Origin: Pokkaliibacter sp. MBI-7 | GTDB taxonomy: Bacteria; Pseudomonadota; Gammaproteobacteria; Pseudomonadales; Balneatricaceae | Assembly: GCF_029846635.1 (NCBI RefSeq) | Contig: NZ_JARVTG010000001.1 | Coordinates: forward strand, 496,001-560,000 | Length of the DNA stretch: 64,000 bases | Reading direction: 5' to 3' | In this document: one piece after another, positions 1-9,247 of the stretch | Position numbering within the stretch: the first letter of the stretch is position 1 | How the letters are laid out: each line of letters starts with the position of its first letter | Made by a program: the position numbers and the translations under genes | The notes under the pieces: generated by a model | Seen by the model: the letters and a program-made list of their open reading frames with translations, nothing else | Told to the model about the DNA's origin: nothing | The model's database searches: none

Positions 1-274
1 CCCAGCCCGCCGAACCATCGGCATGAGAAATGGCCTCGATCAGCTCACAGAACTGCCGCGGGCTGCATTCATCGCCACCGAAACGACGCGGTACCAGTGC
101 CCGGTAGATGCCGATATCGCGCAGACGCTCGATGATGTCCTGCGAGATATAGCGCTGCTGATCAAACTCACCGCTGCGGGCACGCTGACGAATGTCCTGC
201 AGCAGAGCCGCAAAGGTGTCGCCACCCAGCGCAGCATGGGCTGTCCCCCGGAGGGACGCTTCAAAGGCGGTCAT
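1..274 (-). CDS. Acyl-CoA dehydrogenase-family flavoprotein, N-terminal part (cut by window edge)
   Basis: Reading the minus strand from the ATG at 274 gives 91 residues with no stop before the window edge. The end of this stretch, LVPRRFGGDE followed by ISHADGSAGW, is the N-terminal helical domain pattern of acyl-CoA dehydrogenases and of the related two-component flavin monooxygenases (HsaA/HpaB-like group C/D). The catalytic C-terminal domain lies outside the window, so dehydrogenase and monooxygenase cannot be told apart. It starts 14 bp after the amidase stop on the same strand, so the two are very likely co-transcribed. Family is well supported; substrate is unknown. Confidence 0.75.
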   Translation of the reverse strand, partial: MTAFEASLRGTAHAALGGDTFAALLQDIRQRARSGEFDQQRYISQDIIERLRDIGIYRALVPRRFGGDECSPRQFCELIEAISHADGSAGW

Positions 275-288
275 GTGCTTCTCCACGA

Positions 289-1419
289 TCAAACTCGGTT
301 CAGTTCCAGACGTTCGCTCAGCTCACGGGCGACACTGCACAGCAGCTCGTCCTGCCCTCTGCCAGCCACCAGTTGCAGGCCCACGGGCAGGCCGGAAGGC
401 CCTTGCAATGGCAGGGTGATAGCCGGATGACCGGTCAGGTTGAAAGGTCGGACAAAGGACGTCATGCCCAGCAGTGCGCGGGTATCCGCGGCATCTGCCA
501 GGGCGACGGGATAGTCAGGCAGGGTCGGCATGGCCAGCACCAGACAGTGCTCCAGCAGGCGATCCACTTCTGCAGTGAAGCGGTTGCGGGTCTGCTCGGC
601 CTGCGCCAGCTGTTCATCACTGGTCTGACTGGCAGCCAGCAGGCGGTCGGCAACATCACTGCCGACCAGACCGCTGGCGACCAGCGGCTCGCAGGCATTC
701 CAGGTCTCACGGTTGATGATCACCATGCCTGCACTGTACGCCTCCTGCATTCCGGGCAATGCCACCGCTATCAGCGGCAGCTGTGCCCGACTCAGTGCGT
801 CGCTGACGGTAGCACTGACCCCGGCCTGAGCGGTCGCAGTCAGCACGCCGAGCGGTTTGGCAGGCAGAGATGAAAATTCGGGAACAGCGGCAAAATCAGG
901 GGTAATAGCCGCCATTACCTGGATAAGTGTGTCCATATTGCGACTGAGCGGGCCAACGCAGTCGAGGCTGCTTACCGCAGGCATGACGCCAGCGCGGCTG
1001 ACCCGGCCAAAGGTCGGCTTCATACCGAAGACACCGCAGCAGGCAGCCGGAGTGCGCACCGAGCCACCGGTATCGGTACCCAACGCGGCATCGCACAGAC
1101 CTGCAGCGACGGCAACGGCCGAGCCGCTGGAAGAGCCACCGGGGATAAGCGCGGGGTAAGCAGGATTCACAGGCGTGCCGGTCCAGTGGTTGATCCCTGT
1201 GGTGCCGAACGCCAGTTCATGCAGATTGGTTTTGCCATTGATCTGCCAGCCAGCCTCCAGCAGGGCACTGACCACAGCAGCATGCTGCTGTGCGGCGGCG
1301 GCCCGAGCCAGCGCCCTGCTGCCAGCCCGGGTGGCATAGCCCGCCACATCGATGGTGTCTTTAACCATCACTGTGCGTGGCCCGTGGCCGAGGTTCAGGG
1401 TTTCTACCACTGCGGTCAT
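289..1419 (-). CDS. Amidase signature-family hydrolase
   Basis: The protein (376 aa from this ATG) carries the amidase-signature Ser-cisSer-Lys triad: the Lys in VMVKDTID near residue 20, the cis-Ser in the Gly/Ser-rich GGSSSGSA, and the nucleophile in GTDTGGSVRTPA. This family hydrolyses C-N bonds of amides, for example allophanate, indoleacetamide or aryl amides. The start at 1419 is chosen because AGAGGTGGGA lies just upstream; a GTG at 1452 would add 11 residues. At about 376 aa it is short for the family (often 450-500), which fits the small amidase group. It is the first gene of a minus-strand unit with the acyl-CoA dehydrogenase-like gene, divergent from a HAAT transporter. The substrate is not visible. 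Confidence 0.88.
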   Translation of the reverse strand: MTAVVETLNLGHGPRTVMVKDTIDVAGYATRAGSRALARAAAAQQHAAVVSALLEAGWQINGKTNLHELAFGTTGINHWTGTPVNPAYPALIPGGSSSGSAVAVAAGLCDAALGTDTGGSVRTPAACCGVFGMKPTFGRVSRAGVMPAVSSLDCVGPLSRNMDTLIQVMAAITPDFAAVPEFSSLPAKPLGVLTATAQAGVSATVSDALSRAQLPLIAVALPGMQEAYSAGMVIINRETWNACEPLVASGLVGSDVADRLLAASQTSDEQLAQAEQTRNRFTAEVDRLLEHCLVLAMPTLPDYPVALADAADTRALLGMTSFVRPFNLTGHPAITLPLQGPSGLPVGLQLVAGRGQDELLCSVARELSERLELNRV

Positions 1420-1452
1420 CGCTTCCCACCTCTTGTTGCTCGCTGTGGCCAC

Positions 1453-2274
1453 CGCTCATTGCACTGAATGCCCGGTGGCCTGTTGTCTGGTTATCGCCAG
1501 CCCTGCCTGACAGCGTTTTCACGTTCTGACAGGCGTTTACCGTGACCGATCCGGTCACGTCCGGCTTTTTTCTAAAATCCAAATAATTACTTTCCATGTC
1601 AATTGATTTTTTCAAAAAACATTCATGCTTTTTTGTAGTGCACTTTTGCGCTTATCGCACTATATTTGAGCAATGAAGCCGTTGATAAAAACAACCAGAA
1701 CAGCGACTTAAAAAGACATTAAATCCTTTAATTTCAATAGTTTAATTTTAAAAATCCAAGCACAGACGAACGCTGTCATGGCACAGAGACAGGTCATCCT
1801 GAATAGCTCTGACACGGCGGAAAGACGTTTTTTACAACCCACAAAAAAGACGAAAAATAATGATAAAAATCACGTATCCAAACCCAATAAAAAGCGCAGA
1901 AAAATGCTTGTCTTTTCAAGTATTTATTCCGAACACCCCACTCCCTGAAAAGCCCTCGCAACAGCACGAGGCAGAACACCCGAGAGGCATATTTTTCAAC
2001 TGACTTCCTTGATGCAGATCGGCGCGAAGGGAGTTTTGGCACATTCGCTGCTAACGACCTTTCACGACGCTCTGGTAAAAAAGACCGGACCGGACCAGTC
2101 TGTAGGACAGGTGGATGACTCACCTCCGGGCGTATAGGCGCCTGAGCATTGGCTTTGCCACGTTATGACCTTCACCTTTGCCGGTGAGTGCGGCTTAACC
2201 GCGCAGGTGCTATTGCAGCGATACCCCGAGGCCTGATTGCAGATCCCGGTTCAAATACCTATTTGGAGAACGAC
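1453..2274. other. Divergent intergenic region between amidase and transporter operon
   Basis: About 820 bp without a convincing gene, clearly more AT-rich than the flanks between about 1,570 and 1,960. It must hold the promoters for the minus-strand amidase unit and the plus-strand transporter unit. The only ORF over 100 codons (1794-2123, minus) has no family resemblance and no ribosome site. One inverted repeat is listed separately. Confidence 0.6.
1636..1662. promoter_or_regulatory. Inverted repeat, possible operator
   Basis: TAGTGC and GCACTA are separated by 15 bp, giving a dyad centred about 230 bp upstream of the amidase start. It lies in the AT-rich part of the divergent region. It could be the site for the MarR regulator encoded at 9248-9727, but MarR sites usually have a shorter spacer and no second copy was found. 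Confidence 0.3.
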
Positions 2275-3420
2275 ATGCTGTCGAAGACAACGCTTTCTGC
2301 ACTGATACTCAGCACGACATTCCTTTCCTCACTGGCCCATGCCGACATCAAGATCGGCGTTGTTACGTCTTCCACCGGCCCCATAGCCCTGGTGGGTATC
2401 CCGCAGAAAAACACGGTCGCCCTGCTGCCCGAAACCGTGGCTGGCGAAAAGATCACCTACATCCCGCTGGATGATTCCAGTGACCCCACAGCGACCGTGA
2501 AAGCCTTCAAGAAGCTGATCGATGAAGATCATGTTGATGCCATCATCGGCCCAAGCGGCTCGCCCAACGCCATGGGCGTGATCCAGTTCGCCGCCGAGTC
2601 CGGCACGCCGATGCTGGCCCCCGTGGGTACGGCAGCGGTGGTACTGCCGATGACAGAACAGAAGAAATGGGTATTCAAGACCACCCAGAACGATGATCTG
2701 ATTGCTGCCGCGCTGGTGGATCAGATGAAGCAGTCCGGCGTCAAAACCCTGGGACTGATGGGCACCGCTGATCCCTATGGGGAGAACTGGGCCAAGGTGA
2801 TGAAGGGCCTGACTGAGAAAGCAGGCATCAAGATCGTCGCCAGTGAGACCTTCCAGCGCCAGGACACCTCCCTGACCGGACAGAGCCTCAAGATGCTGAT
2901 GGCCAGCCCGGATGCCGTACTGATCGCCGCCCCCGGCAGCTCTTCCGTCATGCCGGAAACCACCCTCAAGGATCAGGGCTATGCGGGCACCGTCTACCAG
3001 ACCCACGGTGCCGCACTGGATGCCTTCCTGAAGCTGGGTGGCAAGCAGGTTGAGGGCACCATTCTGGCGGCCAGCCTGATGCTGGTGCTGGATGAAGTGC
3101 CCGACAGCGCCTCCAAGACCATCGCCAGCCAGTACGTCAGCGACTACAAGCAGCGGTACGGTGAAAACCCCGCCACCTTCGGCGGCAACGTTTACGATGC
3201 TGGCCTGCTGCTGGCCAACGCCATTCCCACCGCTCTCAAAGGCGGGCAGCCGGGAACCGCTGAATTCCGTGCAGCCCTGCGTGATGCGCTGGAGCAGACC
3301 CACGAACTCGCCGGCACTCAGGGGGTCTACAACATTACCCCGGCTGACCACAGTGGCTTTGATGAGCGTGGCCGCGAGCTGATTACCGTCAAAGGCGGCA
3401 AATGGGCGCTGCTGAAATAA
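2275..3420 (+). CDS. Branched-chain-amino-acid-type (HAAT) ABC transporter substrate-binding protein
   Basis: The 381-aa periplasmic binding protein starts with a Sec signal peptide ending at AHA (residues 21-23), then DIKIGVVTSSTG, the type I periplasmic fold start seen in LivJ/LivK-like proteins. The motif IIGPSGSPNAMGV is the ligand-loop region of this family. The start at 2275 follows GGAG; an upstream in-frame start at 2188 would bury the signal peptide. Next come two permeases and two ATPases, so this captures the substrate for that transporter. The family binds amino acids, amides, urea or aromatic acids; the amidase and aldolase neighbours suggest an amide or a small carboxylate, which is inference. 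Confidence 0.9.
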   Translation: MLSKTTLSALILSTTFLSSLAHADIKIGVVTSSTGPIALVGIPQKNTVALLPETVAGEKITYIPLDDSSDPTATVKAFKKLIDEDHVDAIIGPSGSPNAMGVIQFAAESGTPMLAPVGTAAVVLPMTEQKKWVFKTTQNDDLIAAALVDQMKQSGVKTLGLMGTADPYGENWAKVMKGLTEKAGIKIVASETFQRQDTSLTGQSLKMLMASPDAVLIAAPGSSSVMPETTLKDQGYAGTVYQTHGAALDAFLKLGGKQVEGTILAASLMLVLDEVPDSASKTIASQYVSDYKQRYGENPATFGGNVYDAGLLLANAIPTALKGGQPGTAEFRAALRDALEQTHELAGTQGVYNITPADHSGFDERGRELITVKGGKWALLK

Positions 3421-3449
3421 CCCGGCGTCAGGCAGGTATCTGGTGAAGT

Positions 3450-3481
3450 AAGGCAGGGAGCGGCTTGCTCCCCTCGCCTTT
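3450..3481 (+). terminator. Hairpin after binding-protein gene, possible attenuator
   Basis: GGGAGC-GGCTT-GCTCCC is flanked by an outer AGGC/GCCT extension and followed by TTTC, about 30 bp after the binding-protein stop. Such a leaky hairpin would keep binding-protein mRNA in excess over permease mRNA, as is common in HAAT operons. The U-tract is short. Confidence 0.45.
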
Positions 3482-3626
3482 CAGATTGGCTTTGTGCCCT
3501 TCATTCAAGGTGGCAAGGTGCGGCAGCCATAAAAAGGACGACCGCTGCACCCGCTCATGTCTCGCCTCCGCGCAGACATGCTGACCGAGACCACCACCGG
3601 CAGGGCATTTCAAGGATTCATCCGCA

Positions 3627-4679
3627 ATGAATTTTCAGATTGCAGTTCTGCTCGGGCAGGACGGCGTCACCAACGGGGCCATCTATGCCCTGCTGGCGCT
3701 GTCGATCCTGCTGGTATTTACCGTCACACGCATCCTGCTGATTCCTCAGGGCGAGTTTGTCACCTTTGGCGCCCTGACCATGGCCGCGATTCAGGCCGGT
3801 AAGCCCACGGCACTGGGCTGGCTGCTGCTGGCACTGGTACTGATCGACTGCGCGCTTGATCTGCGCCAGATGTGGAAAACCGGCAAGCAGGCTGGCGCCA
3901 TGAATTACGGCGAAATCAAATGGTCCGCCATCAAGATTGGCTATACCGCTATTCTGCTGGTGTTGCTTCACAGCCTGACACTGGCTGATATTCCCATGCT
4001 GGCGCAGGCGCTACTGACCCTGGCGCTGGTGGTACCCTTCGGCCCAATTCTCTATCGTCTGTTTTTCCAGCCCATTGCCTCTGCTCATTCGCTGGTGCTG
4101 CTGATTGTCTCCATCGCCCTGCATGTGGCCATGGTGGGTATCGGCCTGCTGCTGTTCGGGCCAGAAGGAGCCCGCACGGCGCCGTTCTCTGACAGCGGCT
4201 TTCATCTCGGCCCGGTGATGCTGAAAAGCCAGACCCTGTGGGTGATTCTGGTGTCCATTGCCCTGATCGTGATGCTGTTTATTGCCTTTGAACGCACCCT
4301 CTATGGCAAGGCCCTGCGGGCCACCGCGGTCAATCGCATGGGCGCGCGGCTGATGGGAATATCCCCGGTATTTGCCGGCAAAGCCACGTTCACCATGGCC
4401 ACCTTTATCGGCGCCCTGTCAGGCATTCTGATTGCTCCCATCACCACCCTGTATTTTGACTCGGGCTTTATCATCAGCCTCAAGGGCTTTGTCGGCGCCA
4501 TCATCGGCGGGCTGGCCAGCTATCCGGTTGCGGCTATCGGTGCCGTTGCCGTCGGCATGGTGGAAGCCTTTTCCATGTTCTGGGCCAGCAACTATAAGGA
4601 GGTCATTGTTTTCACCCTGATCATTCCCTTCCTGCTCTGGCGTTCGCTTACCAGCCGCCACGTTGAGGAAGAGGAGTAA
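3627..4679 (+). CDS. HAAT ABC transporter permease, LivH type
   Basis: A 350-aa inner-membrane protein with repeated hydrophobic segments. GVTNGAIYALLALSILLVF near the N terminus is the LivH-family first helix, and GFVGAIIGGLASYPVAAIGA near the C terminus is the family's conserved last loop and helix. It is longer than the usual 290-310 aa because of a charged loop at about residues 75-105. It starts after AAGGATTC. Together with the LivM-like domain of the next gene it should form the transport pore. Confidence 0.88.
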   Translation: MNFQIAVLLGQDGVTNGAIYALLALSILLVFTVTRILLIPQGEFVTFGALTMAAIQAGKPTALGWLLLALVLIDCALDLRQMWKTGKQAGAMNYGEIKWSAIKIGYTAILLVLLHSLTLADIPMLAQALLTLALVVPFGPILYRLFFQPIASAHSLVLLIVSIALHVAMVGIGLLLFGPEGARTAPFSDSGFHLGPVMLKSQTLWVILVSIALIVMLFIAFERTLYGKALRATAVNRMGARLMGISPVFAGKATFTMATFIGALSGILIAPITTLYFDSGFIISLKGFVGAIIGGLASYPVAAIGAVAVGMVEAFSMFWASNYKEVIVFTLIIPFLLWRSLTSRHVEEEE

Positions 4680-4684
4680 TCATC

Positions 4685-6487
4685 ATGCTGAAACAACGTC
4701 CCGCACTGCTGATTTTCATTCTGGTGCTGCTGCTGTCTCCCGTACTGCTGCCGACCTATCAGGTCACTCTGCTCAACTACATCGGCCTCTACGCGCTGGT
4801 GGTGCTGGGGCTGGTGCTGCTGACCGGAGTGGGCGGCATGACCAGCTTTGGTCAGGCAGCTTTCGTCGGGCTGGGCGCCTACGCCTCAGCCTATCTGACC
4901 ACTACAGAGCAGCTGCCAGACTGGCTGGCCTGGGCCGGACATTCCCCCTGGCTGGCACTGCTGGTCGGGATTGCTCTCACGGCGGTGGTGGCGCTGATTC
5001 TCGGTGCTCTGACCCTGCGCCTGTCCGGCCATTACCTGCCACTGGGCACCATTGCCTGGGGTATCTCTCTCTATTACCTGTTTGGTACGGTGGAACAGCT
5101 TGGCGGCCATACCGGCGTCAGCAATCTGCCGGTCATTTCCCTGTTCGGCATTGCGCTGGATAAGGGTGAGAAGATGTTCTATCTGATCTGGGCGGTCCTG
5201 CTGCTGGCCATCGTCATCACCCAGAACCTGCTCAACTCACGCGAAGGTCGCGCCATTCGTGCGCTAAAAGGCGGCCAGTTGATGGCCGAAGCGATGGGGG
5301 TCAACACCTTCCGCTCCAAGCTGGTGATCTTTCTTATCTCGGCCCTGTTCGCCGCGATATCTGGCTGGCTTTATGCCCATGCCCAGCGTTTTGTAAACCC
5401 CACTCCCTTTGGCCTGAGCATGGGCATCGACTACCTGTTCATGGCCCTGATCGGCGGTGTGTCCAGTGTCTGGGGCGCACTGGTGGGAGCCGGTGTGCTG
5501 ACCATGCTCAAGCAGTGGCTGCAGGATCTGCTGCCACACCTGCTTGGCAGCGATGGCCAGTATGAAACCATCATCTTTGGCCTGCTGATTATCGCCGTCA
5601 TGCACCGTAGCCCGGGTGGTCTGTGGCCCATTCTGATGCGCTTTGTGCCAGCCAGCATGAAGCACCGGCCGCTGCTCAGTGACGACCGCCATGCCGAGGT
5701 GCTGGATCAGCGTCGTCCGCCGCGCAAGGGCGAACTGATCCTCGAAGCACAGGACGTCACCCGCCGCTTTGGTGGCCTGATTGCCAACAACAATATGAGC
5801 CTGCAGGTGCATGCCGGTGAAATCGTGGCGCTGATCGGCCCCAATGGTGCCGGTAAGAGCACCATGTTCAACCAGCTGTCGGCGGTAGACACCCCGACCT
5901 CGGGTGAAGTGCGCTTCCTCGGCCAGAGTCTGCGCGGCAAGTCATCCCGGCAAGTGGCCGCTATGGGCATGAGCCGCACCTTCCAGCACGTCAAACTGCT
6001 CCCCGCTATGACCGTGCTGGAGAACGTCGCCATCGGCGCGCACCTGCGTGGAGAGAGCGGCGTACTGAGTGCGGCCCTGCGACTCGAACGCGCCGAAGAG
6101 CAGAGCCTGCTGCAGGAGGCCAGACGCCAGCTGCAGCGGGTTGGGCTGGGCGACTATCTGTATGAGGAAGCCGGCAGCCTGGCACTGGGGCAGCAGCGCA
6201 TACTGGAAATCGCCCGCGCCCTCTGTGCCGACCCCTGCCTGTTACTGCTGGATGAGCCTGCCGCTGGCCTGCGCTTTAAAGAGAAGCAGGCACTGGCTGA
6301 GCTGCTGCAGAAACTGCGAAGCGAAGGCATGGCCATTCTGCTGGTGGAGCACGATATGGACTTTGTCATGGGGCTGGTCGATCGCATCGTGGTGATGGAG
6401 TTCGGTGAAAAGATCGCCGAAGGCCTGCCGGAAGAAATACAGACCAACCCCGCCGTGCTCGAAGCCTATCTGGGAGGAGCTGAATGA
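4685..6487 (+). CDS. Fused HAAT permease (LivM) and ATPase (LivG)
   Basis: The 600-aa protein joins two subunits that are often separate. Residues 1 to about 330 are a LivM-type permease (GVGGMTSFGQAAFVGLGAY is the diagnostic loop). A linker leads to an ABC ATPase from about residue 350: Walker A GPNGAGKST near 385-393, the LivG-style signature LALGQQRILE near 498, Walker B LLLLDEPAAGL near 519 and the switch His in VEHDMDFV. It starts 5 bp after the previous stop and overlaps the next gene by 4 bp (ATGA). LivM-LivG fusions occur in other proteobacteria, so this is a real architecture and not an assembly fault. Confidence 0.9.
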   Translation: MLKQRPALLIFILVLLLSPVLLPTYQVTLLNYIGLYALVVLGLVLLTGVGGMTSFGQAAFVGLGAYASAYLTTTEQLPDWLAWAGHSPWLALLVGIALTAVVALILGALTLRLSGHYLPLGTIAWGISLYYLFGTVEQLGGHTGVSNLPVISLFGIALDKGEKMFYLIWAVLLLAIVITQNLLNSREGRAIRALKGGQLMAEAMGVNTFRSKLVIFLISALFAAISGWLYAHAQRFVNPTPFGLSMGIDYLFMALIGGVSSVWGALVGAGVLTMLKQWLQDLLPHLLGSDGQYETIIFGLLIIAVMHRSPGGLWPILMRFVPASMKHRPLLSDDRHAEVLDQRRPPRKGELILEAQDVTRRFGGLIANNNMSLQVHAGEIVALIGPNGAGKSTMFNQLSAVDTPTSGEVRFLGQSLRGKSSRQVAAMGMSRTFQHVKLLPAMTVLENVAIGAHLRGESGVLSAALRLERAEEQSLLQEARRQLQRVGLGDYLYEEAGSLALGQQRILEIARALCADPCLLLLDEPAAGLRFKEKQALAELLQKLRSEGMAILLVEHDMDFVMGLVDRIVVMEFGEKIAEGLPEEIQTNPAVLEAYLGGAE

Positions 6488-7242
6488 TGAATGCAGCCGA
6501 ACTATTGCTGGATGTCCGCCAGCTGCGGGTCGCCTACGGCAAGGTGGAAGCCCTGAGCGGCATTGATCTGCGTGTTCCCAAAGGCCAGATCATCACCGTC
6601 ATTGGCCCCAACGGTGCGGGGAAAACCACCCTGCTCTCGGCCATCATGGGTATCCTGCCATCGAAGGGCGAAGTGCATTTCGACGGCAGACTGCAACCAG
6701 TGCCGGAAGTGGAAAAGCTGGTGGGGCAAGGCCTCGGGCTGGTACCGGAGAAACGTGAGCTGTTCGCCACCATGAGCGTGCAGGACAATCTGGAGCTGGG
6801 GGCCTTCCTGCGTTATCGCCGTGGTGACCGCCATCTGGCCTCCACGCTGGCGGAAGTCTACAGCCTGTTTCCCCGTCTGTTTGAGCGCCGTCATCAGCAG
6901 GCAGGCACCCTGTCAGGTGGTGAGCGGCAGATGCTGGCTATTGGCCGGGCACTGATGGGCAAACCCCAGCTGCTGATGCTGGATGAGCCAAGCCTCGGGC
7001 TGGCCCCCCTGATCACCCGGGAAATTTTCCGCATCATTACCGATCTGCGCCGTCAGGGTGTCTCCATCCTGCTGGTGGAGCAGAATGCCCGGGCCGCCCT
7101 CAGGGTGGCTGACTATGCCTACGTACTGGAAGGCGGCGCCGTGGCCATGGAGGGGCCTGCAGCACAACTGGCGGATGATCAGCGGGTGATCGAGGCCTAT
7201 CTGGGACTGGCCAGCAAACATCAGGAGCTGCTGGCCAGCTGA
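6484..7242 (+). CDS. HAAT ABC transporter ATPase, LivF type
   Basis: The 252-aa cytoplasmic ATPase has Walker A GPNGAGKTT at about 41-49, signature LSGGERQ near 142 and Walker B LLMLDEPSLGL near 163, followed by the LivF-typical LAPLI. It pairs with the ATPase domain of the preceding fusion to power uptake. The start overlaps the previous stop (ATGA at 6484), so translation is probably coupled. It closes the five-component transporter; enzyme genes follow on the same strand after 57 bp. Confidence 0.92.
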   Translation: MMNAAELLLDVRQLRVAYGKVEALSGIDLRVPKGQIITVIGPNGAGKTTLLSAIMGILPSKGEVHFDGRLQPVPEVEKLVGQGLGLVPEKRELFATMSVQDNLELGAFLRYRRGDRHLASTLAEVYSLFPRLFERRHQQAGTLSGGERQMLAIGRALMGKPQLLMLDEPSLGLAPLITREIFRIITDLRRQGVSILLVEQNARAALRVADYAYVLEGGAVAMEGPAAQLADDQRVIEAYLGLASKHQELLAS

Positions 7243-7299
7243 TCTGCTTTTTGCTCATCGCCGGGATGGCCTGCCCCTCCCGGCTCAGGAGACACGACC

Positions 7300-8304
7300 A
7301 TGACGAGGAACATTACGCGGGTCTGCATTGCAGGCGCCGGTGCTATCGGCTGCGCGCTCGCCGCGCGACTGGCCAGTGTGCCGGGCCTCAGCCTCAGCAT
7401 GCTGGCCCGCGGCGATACCCTGACAGCCATTGCCGCCGGGGGAGTGCATCTCACCGATCTTGACGGTGAGCACCAGGGCTGGCCGCAGGTCAGTGCTGAT
7501 CCGGCCGGGCTTGGCCCGCAGCAGCTGATTTTCATCTGCACCAAAGCGCAGGCACTGCCCGCCATCCTGCGTACGCTGCAACCGGCCATTGCAGCTGACA
7601 CGGTGGTGGTTCCCATCGTCAATGGCGTGCCCTGGTGGTACTTCAAAGGGCTGGGGCACAGTGATGAGGCCAGCCGCCTGCAGAGCATTGATCCGCTGGG
7701 TGAACTGGAGCGCCTGCTTCCCGAGCAGCATGTGCTGGGAGCCGTCACCTTTATGACCGCTCAGACACAACGCCCGGGGCGCGTCATTTCCACCAATCCG
7801 CATCTGATTACTCTGGGTGAAATCAACAACCAGCCCAGCGAACGACTGGAGCAGGTCCGGCAGCTGATCGCTGCGGCAGGCATTGAAGCCCGCGCCACCG
7901 ACAGCATTCGTGACCCGCTGTGGACCAAAATCATCGCCAACCTGACCTCCAATCCACTGTCGGTGGTCAGCGGTGCCACGCTGGAGCAGCTCTATGCCGA
8001 CCCGCAGCTGGCGCCGCTGGTACGTGCCATTCTCGACGAAACCCTGCTGACTGCAGCCGCCTACGGCGCCCGCATCCGTTTCAATCCGCCTACCTTCATG
8101 CAGCTCGGTGCCGGCATGGGGGCGGTCAAAACCTCGATGCTGCAGGACTACGAAGCTGGCCGGCCACTGGAGCTGGCCACCATTGGTGAGGCAGTGGTGG
8201 AACTGGCCGAACGTATTGGTCTGCCGATGCCGATGACCCGGCACACGCTCGCGCTTACCCGTTTTATCGCCGCGCTCCGTCACAACGACACGGCGTCACC
8301 GTGA
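7300..8304 (+). CDS. Ketopantoate reductase (PanE/ApbA)-family dehydrogenase
   Basis: The 334-aa protein begins with a Rossmann dinucleotide site GAGAIG at residues 12-17, followed by KAQALPAIL and IVNGVPWWYF, which match the PanE/ApbA fold, and a C-terminal helical domain containing TSMLQDYEAGRPLEL, the family's conserved segment. Such enzymes reduce 2-keto acids or oxidise 2-hydroxy acids with NAD(P). Its position between a HAAT transporter and a class II aldolase suggests a catabolic dehydrogenase rather than the pantothenate enzyme. An AGGAG site lies upstream of the ATG. Confidence 0.85.
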   Translation: MTRNITRVCIAGAGAIGCALAARLASVPGLSLSMLARGDTLTAIAAGGVHLTDLDGEHQGWPQVSADPAGLGPQQLIFICTKAQALPAILRTLQPAIAADTVVVPIVNGVPWWYFKGLGHSDEASRLQSIDPLGELERLLPEQHVLGAVTFMTAQTQRPGRVISTNPHLITLGEINNQPSERLEQVRQLIAAAGIEARATDSIRDPLWTKIIANLTSNPLSVVSGATLEQLYADPQLAPLVRAILDETLLTAAAYGARIRFNPPTFMQLGAGMGAVKTSMLQDYEAGRPLELATIGEAVVELAERIGLPMPMTRHTLALTRFIAALRHNDTASP

Positions 8305-8338
8305 CGCGGCGTAGTCATTCACCATAAGGAGTTCTGTC

Positions 8339-9121
8339 ATGAACCGTGCTTTAGCTGTCAGCGAAACGGCCATCGTTCGCCCCGACCATATCAGTGAGGA
8401 AGAATGGGCGCTGCGCGTCAAACTGGCCCATTGCTACCATCTGGTCGACTTCTTCGGCTGGACCGAAACCATTTTCAACCATATCTCGGCACGCCTGCCG
8501 GGTGCGGCCCAGCATTATCTGGTGAACCCCTTCGGTCTCAACTACACCGAAGTCACACCGGCCAATCTGCTCAAGGTCGATCTTGAGGGGAACAAGGTGG
8601 AACCCTCCCCCTACGATGCCAACCCGGCGGGTTTCGCCCTGCACAGCGCCATTCACGGTGCCCGGGAAGATATTCACTGTGTGGTGCATACCCACACCAA
8701 TGAAGTCTCGGCCATTGCCATGAAACAGGCCGGTTTTGGTCATAATGACTTCTACGGCGCGCAGCTCTATGGTCGTATCGGCTATCACGCCTTCGAGGGC
8801 ATCACCCTGTTTGCCGAGGAAAAGGTCAGAATGCTGGCAAGCCTGGGCGACAAGCATATTCTGGTGCTGCGCAATCACGGCATCGCGGTGGGTGAAGCGG
8901 ATATTGAACGCACCTTCTTCCTGCTATGGACGGTACAACGGGCAGCAGAAATTCAGGTCACTGCCGGCGCACTGGGCGGGGCGGATGTGGCACTGAACAC
9001 CGAGGTCAGCCAGAAGTGTGCCGACCTGACGCAGATGCTGATTAAAGACAGCGGTTTTGCCGTGAAATTCTTCAACGCCATGGTGCGCAAGATGCACGCC
9101 GAACGGGGGCCAGGCTGGTAA
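8339..9121 (+). CDS. Class II aldolase/adducin-family protein
   Basis: The 260-aa protein carries the zinc ligands of class II aldolases, His117 and His119 in VVHTHTNEVS and His180 in LRNHGIAVG. The family includes fuculose-phosphate aldolase, ribulose-5-phosphate epimerase and non-phosphate decarboxylases. AAGGAG precedes the ATG by a normal distance, and it lies 34 bp after the dehydrogenase. Pairing a 2-hydroxyacid-type dehydrogenase with a class II aldolase suggests retro-aldol cleavage or decarboxylation of the imported compound, but this is inference. Confidence 0.87.
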   Translation: MNRALAVSETAIVRPDHISEEEWALRVKLAHCYHLVDFFGWTETIFNHISARLPGAAQHYLVNPFGLNYTEVTPANLLKVDLEGNKVEPSPYDANPAGFALHSAIHGAREDIHCVVHTHTNEVSAIAMKQAGFGHNDFYGAQLYGRIGYHAFEGITLFAEEKVRMLASLGDKHILVLRNHGIAVGEADIERTFFLLWTVQRAAEIQVTAGALGGADVALNTEVSQKCADLTQMLIKDSGFAVKFFNAMVRKMHAERGPGW

Positions 9122-9247
9122 ATCAGCACCGCTATCGCTCGTGCTGGCGCACCGGGGTGCGCCAGGTCAAGGTCAGGCAGTGCGCTGCGTTGACCCCCAA
9201 GCGAACAATCTCGTATAGTCAAACGCCCTCTCTGATCACTGATTTCA

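Noticed and set aside
1794..2123. 109-aa ORF on the minus strand in the amidase/transporter gap
   Set aside because: No family resemblance, no ribosome site, composition of unstructured low-complexity sequence; treated as chance.
2329..3351. 340-aa antisense ORF opposite the substrate-binding protein gene
   Set aside because: It is a shadow frame of a clearly recognisable gene in GC-rich DNA; its Gly/Gln/His-rich translation has no domain.
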